Of a stretch of DNA of 64,000 nucleotides, positions 1 through 9,551 are shown piece after piece. The notes below the pieces were generated by a model. That model searched no databases. It saw only the letters and a program-made list of their open reading frames with translations, and was not told the DNA's origin. Made by a program: the position numbers and the translations under genes. This DNA is from Fusobacterium naviforme (GTDB taxonomy: Bacteria; Bacillota; Clostridia; Lachnospirales; Lachnospiraceae). Where the stretch lies: NCBI GenBank assembly GCA_003014445.1, contig PYGH01000005.1, forward strand, positions 1 through 64,000. The letters are read 5' to 3'. How positions within the stretch are numbered: the stretch's first letter is position 1; every line of letters begins with the position of its first letter.

Positions 1-236
<236 letters not shown>

Positions 237-538
237 AAGTTCTCTCCGGTTCAGATAACGTTGACTTTTCTCAGTTATCTTACCCGTTTTACTTGGTTTG
301 GTTCTTCTTTTGAAATTTCAAAGTGTTACTGAGCTGATCGGTGCAGGCATGAAATCGCAGGCGATTTCATGCTGTGGCTCTCGCCACATATCTGCTTCGG
401 CCCTTCCGGATTCAGAAGCAAGCTTCCTCTCCGTCAGGCCCTCGCAGCTGCCCGGCTCAATAACTCAAATTTCAGGGTTGTGTGTACTGTCTGATCTTTG
501 ATTTTCAAGGTTCTGTGCCGCGCCTCGCTCGGAGCGAC
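237..538 (-). other. rRNA operon leader (5' external transcribed spacer)
   Basis: This stretch lies between the rrn promoter and the 16S 5' end and has no convincing gene. It contains a strong inverted repeat at 347-372 (10-12 bp arms around a very short loop) and, right beside it, a 6-bp stem with a 4-base loop at 373-388. Near the promoter end it carries a CTTGAAAAT stretch that resembles sequences seen in clostridial rRNA leaders. The hairpins could serve antitermination or processing, but that is inference. Short open frames here are not believable genes. Confidence 0.75.
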
Positions 539-544
539 TAGGAT

Positions 545-573
545 ATATTATCACTGCTCTGCGGGACTGTCAA
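545..573 (-). promoter_or_regulatory. rRNA operon promoter (sigma-A type)
   Basis: On the minus strand there is a perfect -35 TTGACA (568-573), a 17-base spacer and a -10 TAATAT (545-550). The region just upstream (about 574-630) is made almost entirely of A and T tracts, as expected for an UP element of a strong rRNA promoter. Transcription would start near 538 and run into the 16S leader. Confidence 0.9.
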
Positions 574-663
574 CTCTTTTTTAGAAAAGTTAAAAAGTTA
601 AAAAACTAAAAGTTTTAATTTTTATCAGTTGTATCTTTTATCTTCTGACCGCTGATACAGCGG

Positions 664-709
664 TACAGCTGAAGCAGACACTCTGATCAGAATGTCTGCT
701 TCAGCTGTA
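664..709 (-). terminator. Inverted repeat after the surface-protein gene, probable terminator
   Basis: Two perfect 17-bp arms (664-680 and 693-709) flank a 12-base loop that itself contains the palindrome CTGATCAG. It sits about 50 bases beyond the stop codon of the LPXTG protein and ahead of the rrn promoter. The nearest T-rich tract on the minus strand begins only about 40 bases further on, so this is not a textbook intrinsic terminator. Its position suggests it isolates the rRNA promoter from read-through. Confidence 0.6.
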
Positions 710-761
710 TCCACTTTATATATGTGCTTGGCACGGCGACATATAAAACATCTCGCCCCTT

Positions 762-3700
762 TTACTGCTTTTCTCTTCTGCCCATAATGAACAGCACCAG
801 CAGACCTGCCAAAAGGGTAGTAAACATTCCGGCAAAGACAACTGTCTCGCCAGTCTTTGGGAGTGATTCTGTTCGCCGTAACGGCGCACTCTCTGCTGGC
901 GGCTGTATAGGATCGGCTGCGGAGATCACCGCTTCCGATCTGACTGTCTGTTTCGCAGAAATCCGGCTTCCGCCCGTTCCTTTCGAAGTTGTTCCACTAC
1001 CTGATGGAGTGACATTACTTGGGGTGTTCGGCTTGTCCGGAATATTCGGTGTTACCGGTTTATCCGGAACATTCGGTGTTATCGGCTTATCCGGCTTATC
1101 CGGCTTATAGTGATTCGTTATCTCTACACCCGCACCATTTTCAAGAACCTTATAGCTTGCAGTGTAGCGTTCCCCTGCATCCATGCTCTCCTGGACTGTC
1201 CACACAAGATGATACTTTTCATTTTCATCTCGACCAAAAAGGGCTCCAAGCGCCATATCCGCTGCCCGGTCAAGCGCTGTACCGATCTGTTTCGTGACGT
1301 GTTTCCAGATATCATTCAGCACAGCACCGTCAAGCAGTGTTCCATCATCGTCGATCAGCGCTGCTGAAGGTGATGCGTCTGCGAGAGAGGCTGCCTCAGA
1401 GGCCGAGGCATCTGCCGCGCTCCTCTTAAACTGTTCCCTCGCCAGCTTATTCACATTATTTCTGGACGCATTTGAAAGGCTGGCAATCGTCGGCAGTCCA
1501 TCCCAGCCGTCATAGTACCAGAAGCCCTGTTCATCTGGTTCTATGTCGACAGAACGAATCTCATCTCTGAGCACTTTTACGACTCTTCCATCTTCTGCAG
1601 CAAGCACCGGCAACAGAACCAGATGAATGGAATTCGGACGCCGATCCGTCGCATTTTCATCCCCACTCCAGTTCTTTCTCACAAACACTCCGGTCGTTTT
1701 GTCCCTGCGGTTTGCAAACAGCGCATAGAACGAGCGGTTGGCTTCCATAGCTCCCTCTTCTTCAAAGGAAAGCACTTCATAGCCCTCGCAGCTCTCTCTT
1801 AATTCTTCGATGAGGTAATGATTGCCTGCCGGGATCCCCGAAATGCTGAGCGCCTCACCATCGGAAAGCTCCACATCTGCATAATACTTGTATGCCGCAT
1901 TATGTGAGCTCTGCGGCTTCTCTCCGGCAGCCTTTTTAAATTCAAGCTCCAGCCCTTCTCCATCTTTCGTAAGAACTGCGCCTCCCGGCATTTTCCGATC
2001 CAGCCACACGCGGAACTTAAATCTCCTGCCAGACTGCCGGTCTGCCTCTGCTCCTGTTCCGGAAAGGAGAAGTTTCAAACTCAGCACACCGGCGGGCTGA
2101 GCAAAAAAGCTGACTGCAGCAGTTTTCAGGCTCTGAATTGAGCGATTGTCATTGATATCGAAATCAAGAGCCGGGCGAATAACATCCCTCATTCCGCTGA
2201 AGGCGGAACTCAGCGCAGGATTTACCTTATATTTCACAGATACACTGCCGCCGTCTCCCTTGCCGAGCGCCACTTTTGAAACCATCATGATCATATTGGC
2301 ATCCGCGGCATCCACCTCGTCATATTTCCCGGGCTGCGGCGACTGATCAACCCCGTAGCTCTGTCCATCCTTCACACGGATATAATGCAGGGTAAAGTTT
2401 GGAGACGCCTCCGCCCCCAGCAGCTCCAGCGGCAGATGATTGGCGCCCTCCGGCATAAAGCCCGCTCCGAGATCCAGTTCCTTTGTGAGCAGCGGGACAA
2501 AGAGCGTTGCGTGATCAATCACTTCCTCCGTGGTGTTCGTAACGGATATATCCAAAGAGGCTGTATCGCCTCTGGATAATACCGCTGTCGTATTCTTCTT
2601 TGTCTCCTCGCTCTGCGGATCATAACGATATACCAGGCTTCCTCCGTCAGGCTTCGGCACAGTCAGCACCGAATCTGCGCTGATGGCATAGGCCTGCTTT
2701 ACCGCAATACCCGGCCGTTCTGCAAGTGAAACCAGTGCATTTCCGCTGTTCACCCTGTTGCCAAAAGCAGCTGTATAGCGCTCTAGGGTGATCCAGTTTG
2801 CACGATCCCACTTCATCGGCTTATTGACCGCCTCAATTTCCTTGAAATCCTTTGTGGTAAAGCCCATAAAGTCATTGATATGATAGGTGCCCACAGCTGC
2901 GCGCTTATTTGTCTTTACATCAAAGCTTATCAGGATATCTTTATTGGTGAAATCCGGCTGATACTGGCCGCGGGTCTCCTGACCAATATCAAGCATGTAC
3001 TTCCAGACCTCTACCTTTCTCAGCTTGCCGTCACCCCTGAAATCATACTGAAAATCGCCTATCTTCTCAGGCGCTCCGAGAGCTGCATTGCTGACCGTCA
3101 GATTCTCATAGGAGAAGCCATCCGGCATAATCATGTAGAGCACCGGCTCCTGCAGGGGATTCCAGTCCCAGTTTGCATCATTCAGTTTTCCGGATATATG
3201 AAAGCTCTCGCCTCCGAGCACCTGTGTCCTGTCAATTTCCCCTACTCCGTTCAGCACTCTCGGCGCGCTGTATCTTCCGGTTATCACATGTGTGGTGGTC
3301 TCATCCGGAGTATCTCCCTCCGTATAAAACTTCACCGTGCTCTTCACATCCTCCTTGCTGCCCTTCTTCCAGCTTCCATAGACGCCGCAGGAAATACGAT
3401 TCCAGTCATAGAGCTCACCGCTGACATATGTATTCTTCGGATCCCAGCTGTCCAGAATGTCGGCCATCGGCTCTATCCCATCGTAGCTCGCAGGCAATTC
3501 CCCTATATTCAGCCTGATGGACTTAATAGAAACATCCCTTCCAAGTCCCAGTGCGGTATTGGTAATCAGTGCCGACACCTGATTCGATGTCTTCAGAATG
3601 CTTGCCGGAGCTATTCCGTGTGTTCCGTCAGAAGCTGTCCACTCGATGTCACTATACTGCATGCCCTCTTTATACGGAATCGTGACTCCTCTGATAATAG

Positions 3701-4997
3701 CTGTATCTGTCTCATCAATCGAAAGCTCCAGCATCTTTTTCTTTGTCGGTATCGCAAGTCTGTTTTTGACAAGCATCGCCCCCAACCGCACATTGTAGCT
3801 TTCATACTTCTTATAGGCCCAGTCCGGTGCGTAATCTACCAGATCGTGAAAGGCAAGCAGCTCCGGATCCTGACCGTCATAGATCAGTACGTTCATGGTC
3901 GCACTGCTATTTTGTGAACTTCTGTTTTTGTCCGGCGTATCGTTCCACACTGTTTTGGTCAGATTTTTAAGGGTGACCTGAAAGCTTGTAAGGTTTTCCC
4001 TCGGGCTGTCAGCCGGAACCCTAAGCTTCGGGAAAAAGCGATAGCCTCCGCTATAGGAACCCGGTTCATCCCACTCAAAGGTTGTCGTTTTATTCCGGCC
4101 GTCGTCTTCTGTTCTGACAATACGTCCCGCAGTGTGATAGACAGCAGTCTCCTCTAAAGAAATCAGCTCTATATCACTCGGATAGACCAGCTGCACGGTC
4201 GTCTTACTGTCTTTCTCAGTGAGCACACGGTCGGAGACCTTGCTCCACGCCGCAGAAAAGGAGGTCCCGGCCTGAATTTCTTTCGTCGTTCCGCCTTTTG
4301 AGACAACCTCATTTTCCTTCTCTGTCCAGAAGCCATAGCTGTAGGCGTCTGCCGCAGTCACAGCATAGCTTCTGGTGTCAATATCCGCCCCATCCTTTGT
4401 CCTGCGAAGACTCAGCCTGAAAGCATCTGCGATTTTCTGATTGGGATCCTCATTGATGAACGCCTCATCGACGGCAAAATAGATCTGCCTATTGGAGGAC
4501 GCGCTGACCATTCCATTCTTTGTCTTAAGAATCAGTTCACCACTTCTCTTTTTATTCGCATTCACTTTATCTGCGCTGTTAATATAGGCATCGGGATAGC
4601 CATAAGGCGCAGTTCCCGTACCGCTTGGCGTCTTGGTGAGTTCCTCATAGCCTGTCGCCTCGATTGGCCCCTCCTCAAATTTTGCCCCCGGAAGACTCGT
4701 AAAGTAAAGACCATTCCCAAGCGTCAGAGAAAAATAACTGGGCTGATACTGGAGCTCCTGCGGGATTTCATAAATGATCTCCAGCGCATAGGTCTCTCCC
4801 ACCTTAAGCTTTGGAACTTCACCCTTCATCAGATCCGCCAGCTTTGTGTAGCTACCGCCCTCTGTTTTCCATACCTCTGCTTTTGTAAACCTGAGTTCTC
4901 CCGCCGCATGTACAGTTTCTCCTCCCGGCACAGTAAAACCTGTAACCAGAAGCAGCACCGCCAGAATAGAAGAAAGCAGTTTTTTAAAACGTTTCAT
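762..4997 (-). CDS. Large LPXTG-anchored surface protein with Cna-B-like domains
   Basis: A 1411-residue secreted protein. Residues 1-32 form a signal peptide (MKRFKK, a hydrophobic core, VHAAGE cleavage area). The C-terminus is a complete sortase signal: LPKTG at 1379-1383, a hydrophobic stretch, then RREKQ. A proline-rich wall-spanning stretch with 9-residue repeats (DKPxTPNxP type) lies just before it. About residues 980-1115 and 1117-1300 resemble collagen-adhesin B-type stalk domains; the second starts with GVFVRKNWSGD and ends with ITNHYKP. The large N-terminal part matches no family I can name. The second stalk domain is interrupted by a helical Ala/Ser-rich insert (about 1172-1259). 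The start is the ATG with GGAGG upstream. It has its own promoter, overlapping the end of parC. A role in adhesion or surface display is inferred. No sortase gene is in the window. Confidence 0.9.
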   Translation of the reverse strand: MKRFKKLLSSILAVLLLVTGFTVPGGETVHAAGELRFTKAEVWKTEGGSYTKLADLMKGEVPKLKVGETYALEIIYEIPQELQYQPSYFSLTLGNGLYFTSLPGAKFEEGPIEATGYEELTKTPSGTGTAPYGYPDAYINSADKVNANKKRSGELILKTKNGMVSASSNRQIYFAVDEAFINEDPNQKIADAFRLSLRRTKDGADIDTRSYAVTAADAYSYGFWTEKENEVVSKGGTTKEIQAGTSFSAAWSKVSDRVLTEKDSKTTVQLVYPSDIELISLEETAVYHTAGRIVRTEDDGRNKTTTFEWDEPGSYSGGYRFFPKLRVPADSPRENLTSFQVTLKNLTKTVWNDTPDKNRSSQNSSATMNVLIYDGQDPELLAFHDLVDYAPDWAYKKYESYNVRLGAMLVKNRLAIPTKKKMLELSIDETDTAIIRGVTIPYKEGMQYSDIEWTASDGTHGIAPASILKTSNQVSALITNTALGLGRDVSIKSIRLNIGELPASYDGIEPMADILDSWDPKNTYVSGELYDWNRISCGVYGSWKKGSKEDVKSTVKFYTEGDTPDETTTHVITGRYSAPRVLNGVGEIDRTQVLGGESFHISGKLNDANWDWNPLQEPVLYMIMPDGFSYENLTVSNAALGAPEKIGDFQYDFRGDGKLRKVEVWKYMLDIGQETRGQYQPDFTNKDILISFDVKTNKRAAVGTYHINDFMGFTTKDFKEIEAVNKPMKWDRANWITLERYTAAFGNRVNSGNALVSLAERPGIAVKQAYAISADSVLTVPKPDGGSLVYRYDPQSEETKKNTTAVLSRGDTASLDISVTNTTEEVIDHATLFVPLLTKELDLGAGFMPEGANHLPLELLGAEASPNFTLHYIRVKDGQSYGVDQSPQPGKYDEVDAADANMIMMVSKVALGKGDGGSVSVKYKVNPALSSAFSGMRDVIRPALDFDINDNRSIQSLKTAAVSFFAQPAGVLSLKLLLSGTGAEADRQSGRRFKFRVWLDRKMPGGAVLTKDGEGLELEFKKAAGEKPQSSHNAAYKYYADVELSDGEALSISGIPAGNHYLIEELRESCEGYEVLSFEEEGAMEANRSFYALFANRRDKTTGVFVRKNWSGDENATDRRPNSIHLVLLPVLAAEDGRVVKVLRDEIRSVDIEPDEQGFWYYDGWDGLPTIASLSNASRNNVNKLAREQFKRSAADASASEAASLADASPSAALIDDDGTLLDGAVLNDIWKHVTKQIGTALDRAADMALGALFGRDENEKYHLVWTVQESMDAGERYTASYKVLENGAGVEITNHYKPDKPDKPITPNVPDKPVTPNIPDKPNTPSNVTPSGSGTTSKGTGGSRISAKQTVRSEAVISAADPIQPPAESAPLRRTESLPKTGETVVFAGMFTTLLAGLLVLFIMGRREKQ
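1039..1110 (-). repeat. 27-bp tandem repeat coding the Pro-rich wall region
   Basis: Two 27-bp units (1039-1065 and 1066-1092) differ at only a few positions and are followed by two 9-bp partial units (1093-1101 and 1102-1110). They encode the DKP(V/I)TPN-type repeats of the surface protein. Such in-frame repeats often vary in number between strains. Confidence 0.85.
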
Positions 4998-5051
4998 CTG
5001 AACCCCTCCACTTAAATTCTGCCAAGATCTCTCCTATAACCCTAGGATTTG

Positions 5052-5078
5052 ATTATAGCACATCCTTCGCCCGGTCAA
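5052..5078 (-). promoter_or_regulatory. Promoter of the surface-protein gene
   Basis: On the minus strand there is a -10 TATAAT (5052-5057) preceded by TGTGC, so it is an extended -10. A TTGACC -35-like hexamer lies at 5073-5078. The spacer is 15 bases, shorter than ideal, and the extended -10 may compensate. It begins right after the parC stop codon. Confidence 0.65.
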
Positions 5079-5080
5079 AA

Positions 5081-7318
5081 TTATTTTTTGATCTTCGTTC
5101 CCTTCCCGTCCCGGTGGGCCTGCTTCAGGCGATTCAGGCTGATGCTTCTTCCGCGGAAATCAACCGTGTTCTCCTCGCTCAGGAAATGCACTGCCGCTAT
5201 GCAGTCCGTCGCGCCGAGCTTCATCCCCCGCACGCCCCTGGAATTCTTCTTGAGCTCTGACACCTCCTCCAGCGCAAACCGCAGCGTAAAGTCCATATCA
5301 CTGATCAGCACGATATCGCTCTGCGAATCAGCAATCACCCGCACCGCACAGAGGCTGTCTCCTTCTGCCAGCCTGGTCGAGACAACCGTCTTATTCACCG
5401 TCTCGAATTCCTCTGCCGCTACCTGCTTCAGATATCCCTGCTTCGTCGCAAAGAAAAGCTTCTTTCCGCTGATCTCCTCCGGCGTCGTGATCAGCAGTAT
5501 CGCCTCCCGCTGTCCGTCGAATTTACTCAGATTGTCAATCGGCGTTCCCTTGTCCTTCAGCTTCCCCGCGGGGACATCTGCCGCCTTAACCTGGTGCATC
5601 TGCCCGGAATCGGTAAATACCAGAAGGCGCGAGGTGTTCATCACCGGGACAACTGTGCGGTACTCCTGTTCCACGCTCTCCCGGTTCCTGTCATAGCTTC
5701 CGCGATCCAGCGTCTTGCAGTAGCCGAAGCGATCCATCACAAAGACAAGCTCCTCCTCTGCGGGAGCCGCCTCTACATAGACCGCCTCCCTGCCATCCTC
5801 CAGCGCAGTGCGGCGTTCCGTCGCATACTCTCTTTTAATCGCCGCAAGATCTGCGATGAAGAGCGCATCCATCTGTTCCCTGCTTCCAAGATAGCGCTGA
5901 TAATTTTCAATATTCTTCAGCGTGTTCCTGTGGTCCTTCAGAAGTGCATCGATCTCCAGGCCGATCAGCTTATACAGCCGCATATCCAGTATCGCCTGCG
6001 CCTGACGCTCCGTGAAGCTGAGCTTCATCGCGTCGCGGAGATAGGCCGGATCACGAAAATGAATTTTTGTAATATCCCCGCGTGTCAGGCAGGCCTTCGC
6101 ATCCTGGAGTGTCTTTGCGCCGCGCAGCACCGCAATAATCACATCTATGCAGTTGCAGGCCTCGATCAGTCCCTCCTGCACCTCGCTTCTCTCGCGCTCA
6201 CGCTCCAGCAGTATCGTATATTTTCTGGTCGCATTTTCATACTGAAACTCAAGATAATTTTTCAGAATCCCCTTGAGATCCAGAGTCTCCGGACGCCCGT
6301 GTGAGATGGCAAGCATATTGACACCGAAGCTGTCCTCCAGCTTCGTCTTCTTATAGAGTATGTTTTTTACCTTCTCCACATCCGCATCGCGGCGCAGCTC
6401 CAGAACAATTCGCATCCCGTCCTTCGAGGACTGATTGGAGATGTCCACGACCTCCGGCAGCTTCTTTGCCTCTACCAGAGCCGCCACATCACAGAGGAAT
6501 TTATCAATTCCGGCGCCGACCATGGTATAGGGAATCTCTGTAATAACCAGCTTGTCCCGGTCTGCTCTCCGCTTTCCGAGCTCTATCTCCATGCGCCCCC
6601 GGAGCTTCAGCTTCCCCACGCCCGTCTTGTAAAGCAGCGCAAGATCCTTCCGGTTCGCAACAATCCCTCCCGTCGGGAAATCCGGTCCAGGCATGAGCTG
6701 AAGCAGCTCATCCACAGTGATATTTCTGTTTTGAATGTAAGCCGTGCAGGCATCGCAAACCTCACCGAGATTATGCGGCGGGATTGAGGTCGACATACCG
6801 ACCGCAATTCCCTCTGCCCCATTTACCAGCAGATTCGGCACGCGAACCGGCAGCACCTCGGGCTCCCGCTCCGTCTCATCGTAGTTTGGAATGAAATTTA
6901 CGGTCTTATCGAGATCCTTCAAATAGACCTCCTCCGCAAATTTCTGAAGCTTCGCCTCCGTATATCGCATGGCTGCGGCGCTGTCTCCCTCGATGGAACC
7001 GAAGTTTCCGTGTCCGTCCACCAGCGGCATGCCCCGCTTGAAGGCCTGACTCATCACCACCAGCGTGTCGTAGATCGAGGAATCTCCGTGCGGGTGATAC
7101 TTACCCATGGTATCGCCGACGATACGCGCAGATTTCCGGTGCGGTCTGTCGTGGTTCAGATGCAGTTCGCTCATATCATAGAGCACACGCCGCTGCACAG
7201 GCTTCAGCCCGTCCCGCGCGTCCGGGATGGCTCTCGCAGTAATGACGCTCATAGAGTAGTCGAGGTAGCTCTTCTGCATTTCCTCGGAATATTCAGTTTT
7301 TAATATCGTCTCAGCCAT
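5081..7318 (-). CDS. parC: DNA topoisomerase IV subunit A
   Basis: A 745-residue type IIA topoisomerase A subunit, the DNA-cleaving half of an A2B2 enzyme that decatenates and relaxes chromosomes. The winged-helix core is intact: AIPDARDGLKPVQRR near residue 30, the GKYHPHGDSSIYD quinolone-region motif near 72-84, and the catalytic tyrosine in AAMRYTEAKL (Tyr119). The C-terminal beta-pinwheel lacks a GyrA box of the QRRGGKG type. That and the short tail argue for ParC rather than GyrA. It follows parE by 49 bases on the same strand, the usual parE-parC order. ParC and GyrA are close relatives, so the name rests mainly on the missing GyrA box and on gene order. Confidence 0.9.
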   Translation of the reverse strand: MAETILKTEYSEEMQKSYLDYSMSVITARAIPDARDGLKPVQRRVLYDMSELHLNHDRPHRKSARIVGDTMGKYHPHGDSSIYDTLVVMSQAFKRGMPLVDGHGNFGSIEGDSAAAMRYTEAKLQKFAEEVYLKDLDKTVNFIPNYDETEREPEVLPVRVPNLLVNGAEGIAVGMSTSIPPHNLGEVCDACTAYIQNRNITVDELLQLMPGPDFPTGGIVANRKDLALLYKTGVGKLKLRGRMEIELGKRRADRDKLVITEIPYTMVGAGIDKFLCDVAALVEAKKLPEVVDISNQSSKDGMRIVLELRRDADVEKVKNILYKKTKLEDSFGVNMLAISHGRPETLDLKGILKNYLEFQYENATRKYTILLERERERSEVQEGLIEACNCIDVIIAVLRGAKTLQDAKACLTRGDITKIHFRDPAYLRDAMKLSFTERQAQAILDMRLYKLIGLEIDALLKDHRNTLKNIENYQRYLGSREQMDALFIADLAAIKREYATERRTALEDGREAVYVEAAPAEEELVFVMDRFGYCKTLDRGSYDRNRESVEQEYRTVVPVMNTSRLLVFTDSGQMHQVKAADVPAGKLKDKGTPIDNLSKFDGQREAILLITTPEEISGKKLFFATKQGYLKQVAAEEFETVNKTVVSTRLAEGDSLCAVRVIADSQSDIVLISDMDFTLRFALEEVSELKKNSRGVRGMKLGATDCIAAVHFLSEENTVDFRGRSISLNRLKQAHRDGKGTKIKK

Positions 7319-7367
7319 CTTCTCCCTCTCCTCTTAGCTGCATTTTCCGCGAGGCCCTGCCTCAGCG

Positions 7368-9290
7368 TCACGCATCAATCTCCGCTTCATCCGCATGGTC
7401 GTGAATGAAGTCCCTGCGCGGACCGACCTCGCTGCCCATCAGGAGCTTTGTCACCTCACTCGCAAGGCGCGCATCCTCTATCTCCACCTGCTTCAGGACA
7501 CGATTCTCCGGATTCAGTGTCGTCTCCCAGAGCTGCTCCGCATCCATCTCGCCGAGGCCCTTATAGCGCTGCAGGGTGAAGCTCCCTTCCGCGTGCTTCC
7601 TCCTGTAGCGCTCCAGCGCCTTGTCATCGTAAATATATTCTCCCTCCCCGCGCTTCGGTACGACCTTATAGAGCGGCGGCATCGCGATATACACGTGCCC
7701 ATTGTAAATCAGCTCCGGCATAAAGCGATAGAGGAAGGTGAGCAGCAGGGTGTCAATATGGCTTCCGTCCACATCGGCATCTGTCATAAGCACGATCTTG
7801 TCATAGCGAAGCTTTGAGATATCAAAGTCATTTCCGTAGCCCTCAGAGAAGCCGCAGCCAAACGCATTGATCATCGTCTTGATCTCCGCATTCGCAAGCA
7901 CCTTGTCCATGGAGGCCTTCTCCACATTCAGGATCTTTCCGCGGATCGGAAGGATCGCCTGATACAGACGGTTCCTCGCCGTCTTGGCAGAGCCGCCTGC
8001 GGAATCCCCCTCCACGATAAAGATCTCGCACTTTGAGGGATCACGTGACTCGCAGTTTGCGAGCTTCCCGTTCGAGTCAAAGGAAAATTTTGGCTTGACC
8101 AGCATATTGGTCCTGGCCTTCTCCTCCGCCCGCCGTATCTTCGCAGACTTCTCCGCACATCCGATCACAGCCTTCACCGTCTCCAGGTTGCGATCGAAAT
8201 AGCGCGTCAGCTCATCTCCCGCAACAGAAAATACTGCCCGCGTCGCGTCCGCACTCGCCAGCTTGGTCTTCGTCTGCCCCTCAAAAATCGGGTCCGGATG
8301 CTTGATCGCAAGCACCGCCGTCATCCCGTTCCTCGTATCCGCGCCGGTAAAATTGCTGTCCTTCTCTCTGAGAATTCCAATCTCACGCGCATAGCTGTTG
8401 ATAAGCTGCGTGAAGCGCGTCTTAAAGCCCGCAATATGCGTTCCGCCCTCCACCGTATAGATGTTATTGCAGAAGCCGAGTATCTTCTCCTCAAAGGCAT
8501 CCACGAACTGAATGCAGCACTCGAGCTCCATGGTCTCGAACTTTCCCTTAAAATAAATCGGGTCGTGAATCGGCGTCTCCCCGCTGTTCAGTGCGCGCAC
8601 ATACGCGATCAGCCCCTCCGGCTCGTGAAAAACCTCGCTCTCCGCCTCTCCCTCTCTCCGATTCTCATAATAAATGCTGAGCCCCGGATTCAGATAGGCG
8701 GTCTCATGCAGACGCGACTTCAGCCAGTCCGCCTTAAAGCGCGTCTTCTCAAAAATCTCCGGATCCGGAATAAAATTGATCTCCGTCCCGCTGACCCTGC
8801 TCTTCCCGACCACCGGGAGCAGCCCCTTTAAAAGCTCTGTCGTAGGAATACCTCTTGAATAGCTGTCGCGGTAAATGCTTCCGTCCCGCGAGATATTCAG
8901 CGTCATGCGTTCCGACAGCGCATTCACAACCGAGGAGCCGACGCCATGCAGACCGCCGCTGGTCTTATAGGAGGTGTTATCGAACTTTCCGCCCGCGTGC
9001 AGTGTCGTCATAACCACGCGCTCTGCGGATACACCCTTGCTGTGCAGCTCCACCGGGATGCCTCGCCCGTTGTCCCGCACTGTACAGGAGCCGTCCTGCT
9101 CCAGCGTGATCCAGATCGAGTCGCAGTACCCTGCCAGGTGCTCATCCACGGAGTTATCCATGATCTCATAGATCAGATGGTTCAGGGCCTTCTGACCGAC
9201 GCCGCCGATATACATTCCGGGGCGCTTCCGCACCGCCTCCAGTCCCTCCAGCACCGTGATACTGTCCGCATTATACTGTGTCTTTGCCAT
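7368..9290 (-). CDS. parE: DNA topoisomerase IV subunit B
   Basis: A 640-residue ATPase subunit partnering ParC. It shows the GHKL ATP-binding fold (EIMDNSVDEH, DNGRGIPV, GLHGVGSSVVNA) and the TOPRIM domain (FIVEGDSAGGSAK, DADVDGSHID). LPIRGKILNVEKA is the typical motif of the B subunits. The start is the ATG at 9290, with GGAGGAACGAA directly upstream. The same frame stays open further upstream only because it runs through a tRNA gene and its terminator, so that extension is not protein. GyrB is the alternative assignment; the adjacent parC supports ParE. Confidence 0.92.
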   Translation of the reverse strand: MAKTQYNADSITVLEGLEAVRKRPGMYIGGVGQKALNHLIYEIMDNSVDEHLAGYCDSIWITLEQDGSCTVRDNGRGIPVELHSKGVSAERVVMTTLHAGGKFDNTSYKTSGGLHGVGSSVVNALSERMTLNISRDGSIYRDSYSRGIPTTELLKGLLPVVGKSRVSGTEINFIPDPEIFEKTRFKADWLKSRLHETAYLNPGLSIYYENRREGEAESEVFHEPEGLIAYVRALNSGETPIHDPIYFKGKFETMELECCIQFVDAFEEKILGFCNNIYTVEGGTHIAGFKTRFTQLINSYAREIGILREKDSNFTGADTRNGMTAVLAIKHPDPIFEGQTKTKLASADATRAVFSVAGDELTRYFDRNLETVKAVIGCAEKSAKIRRAEEKARTNMLVKPKFSFDSNGKLANCESRDPSKCEIFIVEGDSAGGSAKTARNRLYQAILPIRGKILNVEKASMDKVLANAEIKTMINAFGCGFSEGYGNDFDISKLRYDKIVLMTDADVDGSHIDTLLLTFLYRFMPELIYNGHVYIAMPPLYKVVPKRGEGEYIYDDKALERYRRKHAEGSFTLQRYKGLGEMDAEQLWETTLNPENRVLKQVEIEDARLASEVTKLLMGSEVGPRRDFIHDHADEAEIDA

Positions 9291-9360
9291 TTCGTTCCTC
9301 CGTGTTTCAATCAAGCTGTAGCTCCGGCTCTGCAGCAGGGGATCCTCCCCCCTTGCAAAA

Positions 9361-9406
9361 CAAAACACGGGAATCAGAAAAGCTTTGCGCCTTTGCCGAT
9401 TCCCGT
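9361..9406 (-). terminator. Rho-independent terminator of tRNA-Ser
   Basis: On the minus strand the 9-bp stem ACGGGAATC / GATTCCCGT (9398-9406 and 9367-9375) is followed by GTTTTGTTTTG. It lies 12 bases beyond the tRNA 3' end and separates the tRNA unit from parE. Confidence 0.8.
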
Positions 9407-9417
9407 ACCTAACTTCG

Positions 9418-9503
9418 CGGAGAGGATGGGATTCGAACCCACGCGCCCCGTAGGACAAACGGTTTTCAAGACCGCCTCGTTATGACCGCTTCGATACCTC
9501 TCC
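9418..9503 (-). tRNA. tRNA-Ser(UGA)
   Basis: An 86-base class II tRNA. The 7-bp acceptor stem pairs GGAGAGG with CCTCTCC. The anticodon loop CTTGAAA gives anticodon TGA (serine). There is a long variable arm, and the T-loop reads GTGGGTTCGAATCCCAT. The 3' CCA is not encoded: the discriminator G is followed by CGAAG. It has its own promoter and terminator and sits between ispD and parE. Confidence 0.97.
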
Positions 9504-9516
9504 AAAATTCCTGTCT

Positions 9517-9546
9517 ATTGTAGCTGCAAAGACCGGCTTCTGTCAA
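9517..9546 (-). promoter_or_regulatory. Promoter of tRNA-Ser
   Basis: On the minus strand there is a perfect -35 TTGACA (9541-9546), an 18-base spacer and a -10 TACAAT (9517-9522). The -10 ends 13 bases before the tRNA 5' end. It begins just after the ispD stop codon. Confidence 0.85.
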
Positions 9547-9551
9547 CCGCT

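Noticed and set aside
1021-1110. Short tandem repeats that might suggest a CRISPR array
   Set aside because: The repeats are adjacent with no spacers and encode the in-frame proline-rich wall region of the surface protein.
7368-9290. Assignment as GyrB/GyrA instead of ParE/ParC
   Set aside because: The A subunit lacks a GyrA box and the pair is adjacent in the parE-parC order. A tree with the genome's other pair would settle it.
9291-9458. Possible 56-residue N-terminal extension of ParE
   Set aside because: The extension would translate part of tRNA-Ser and its terminator. The ATG at 9290 has a strong ribosome-binding site and the family's normal start.
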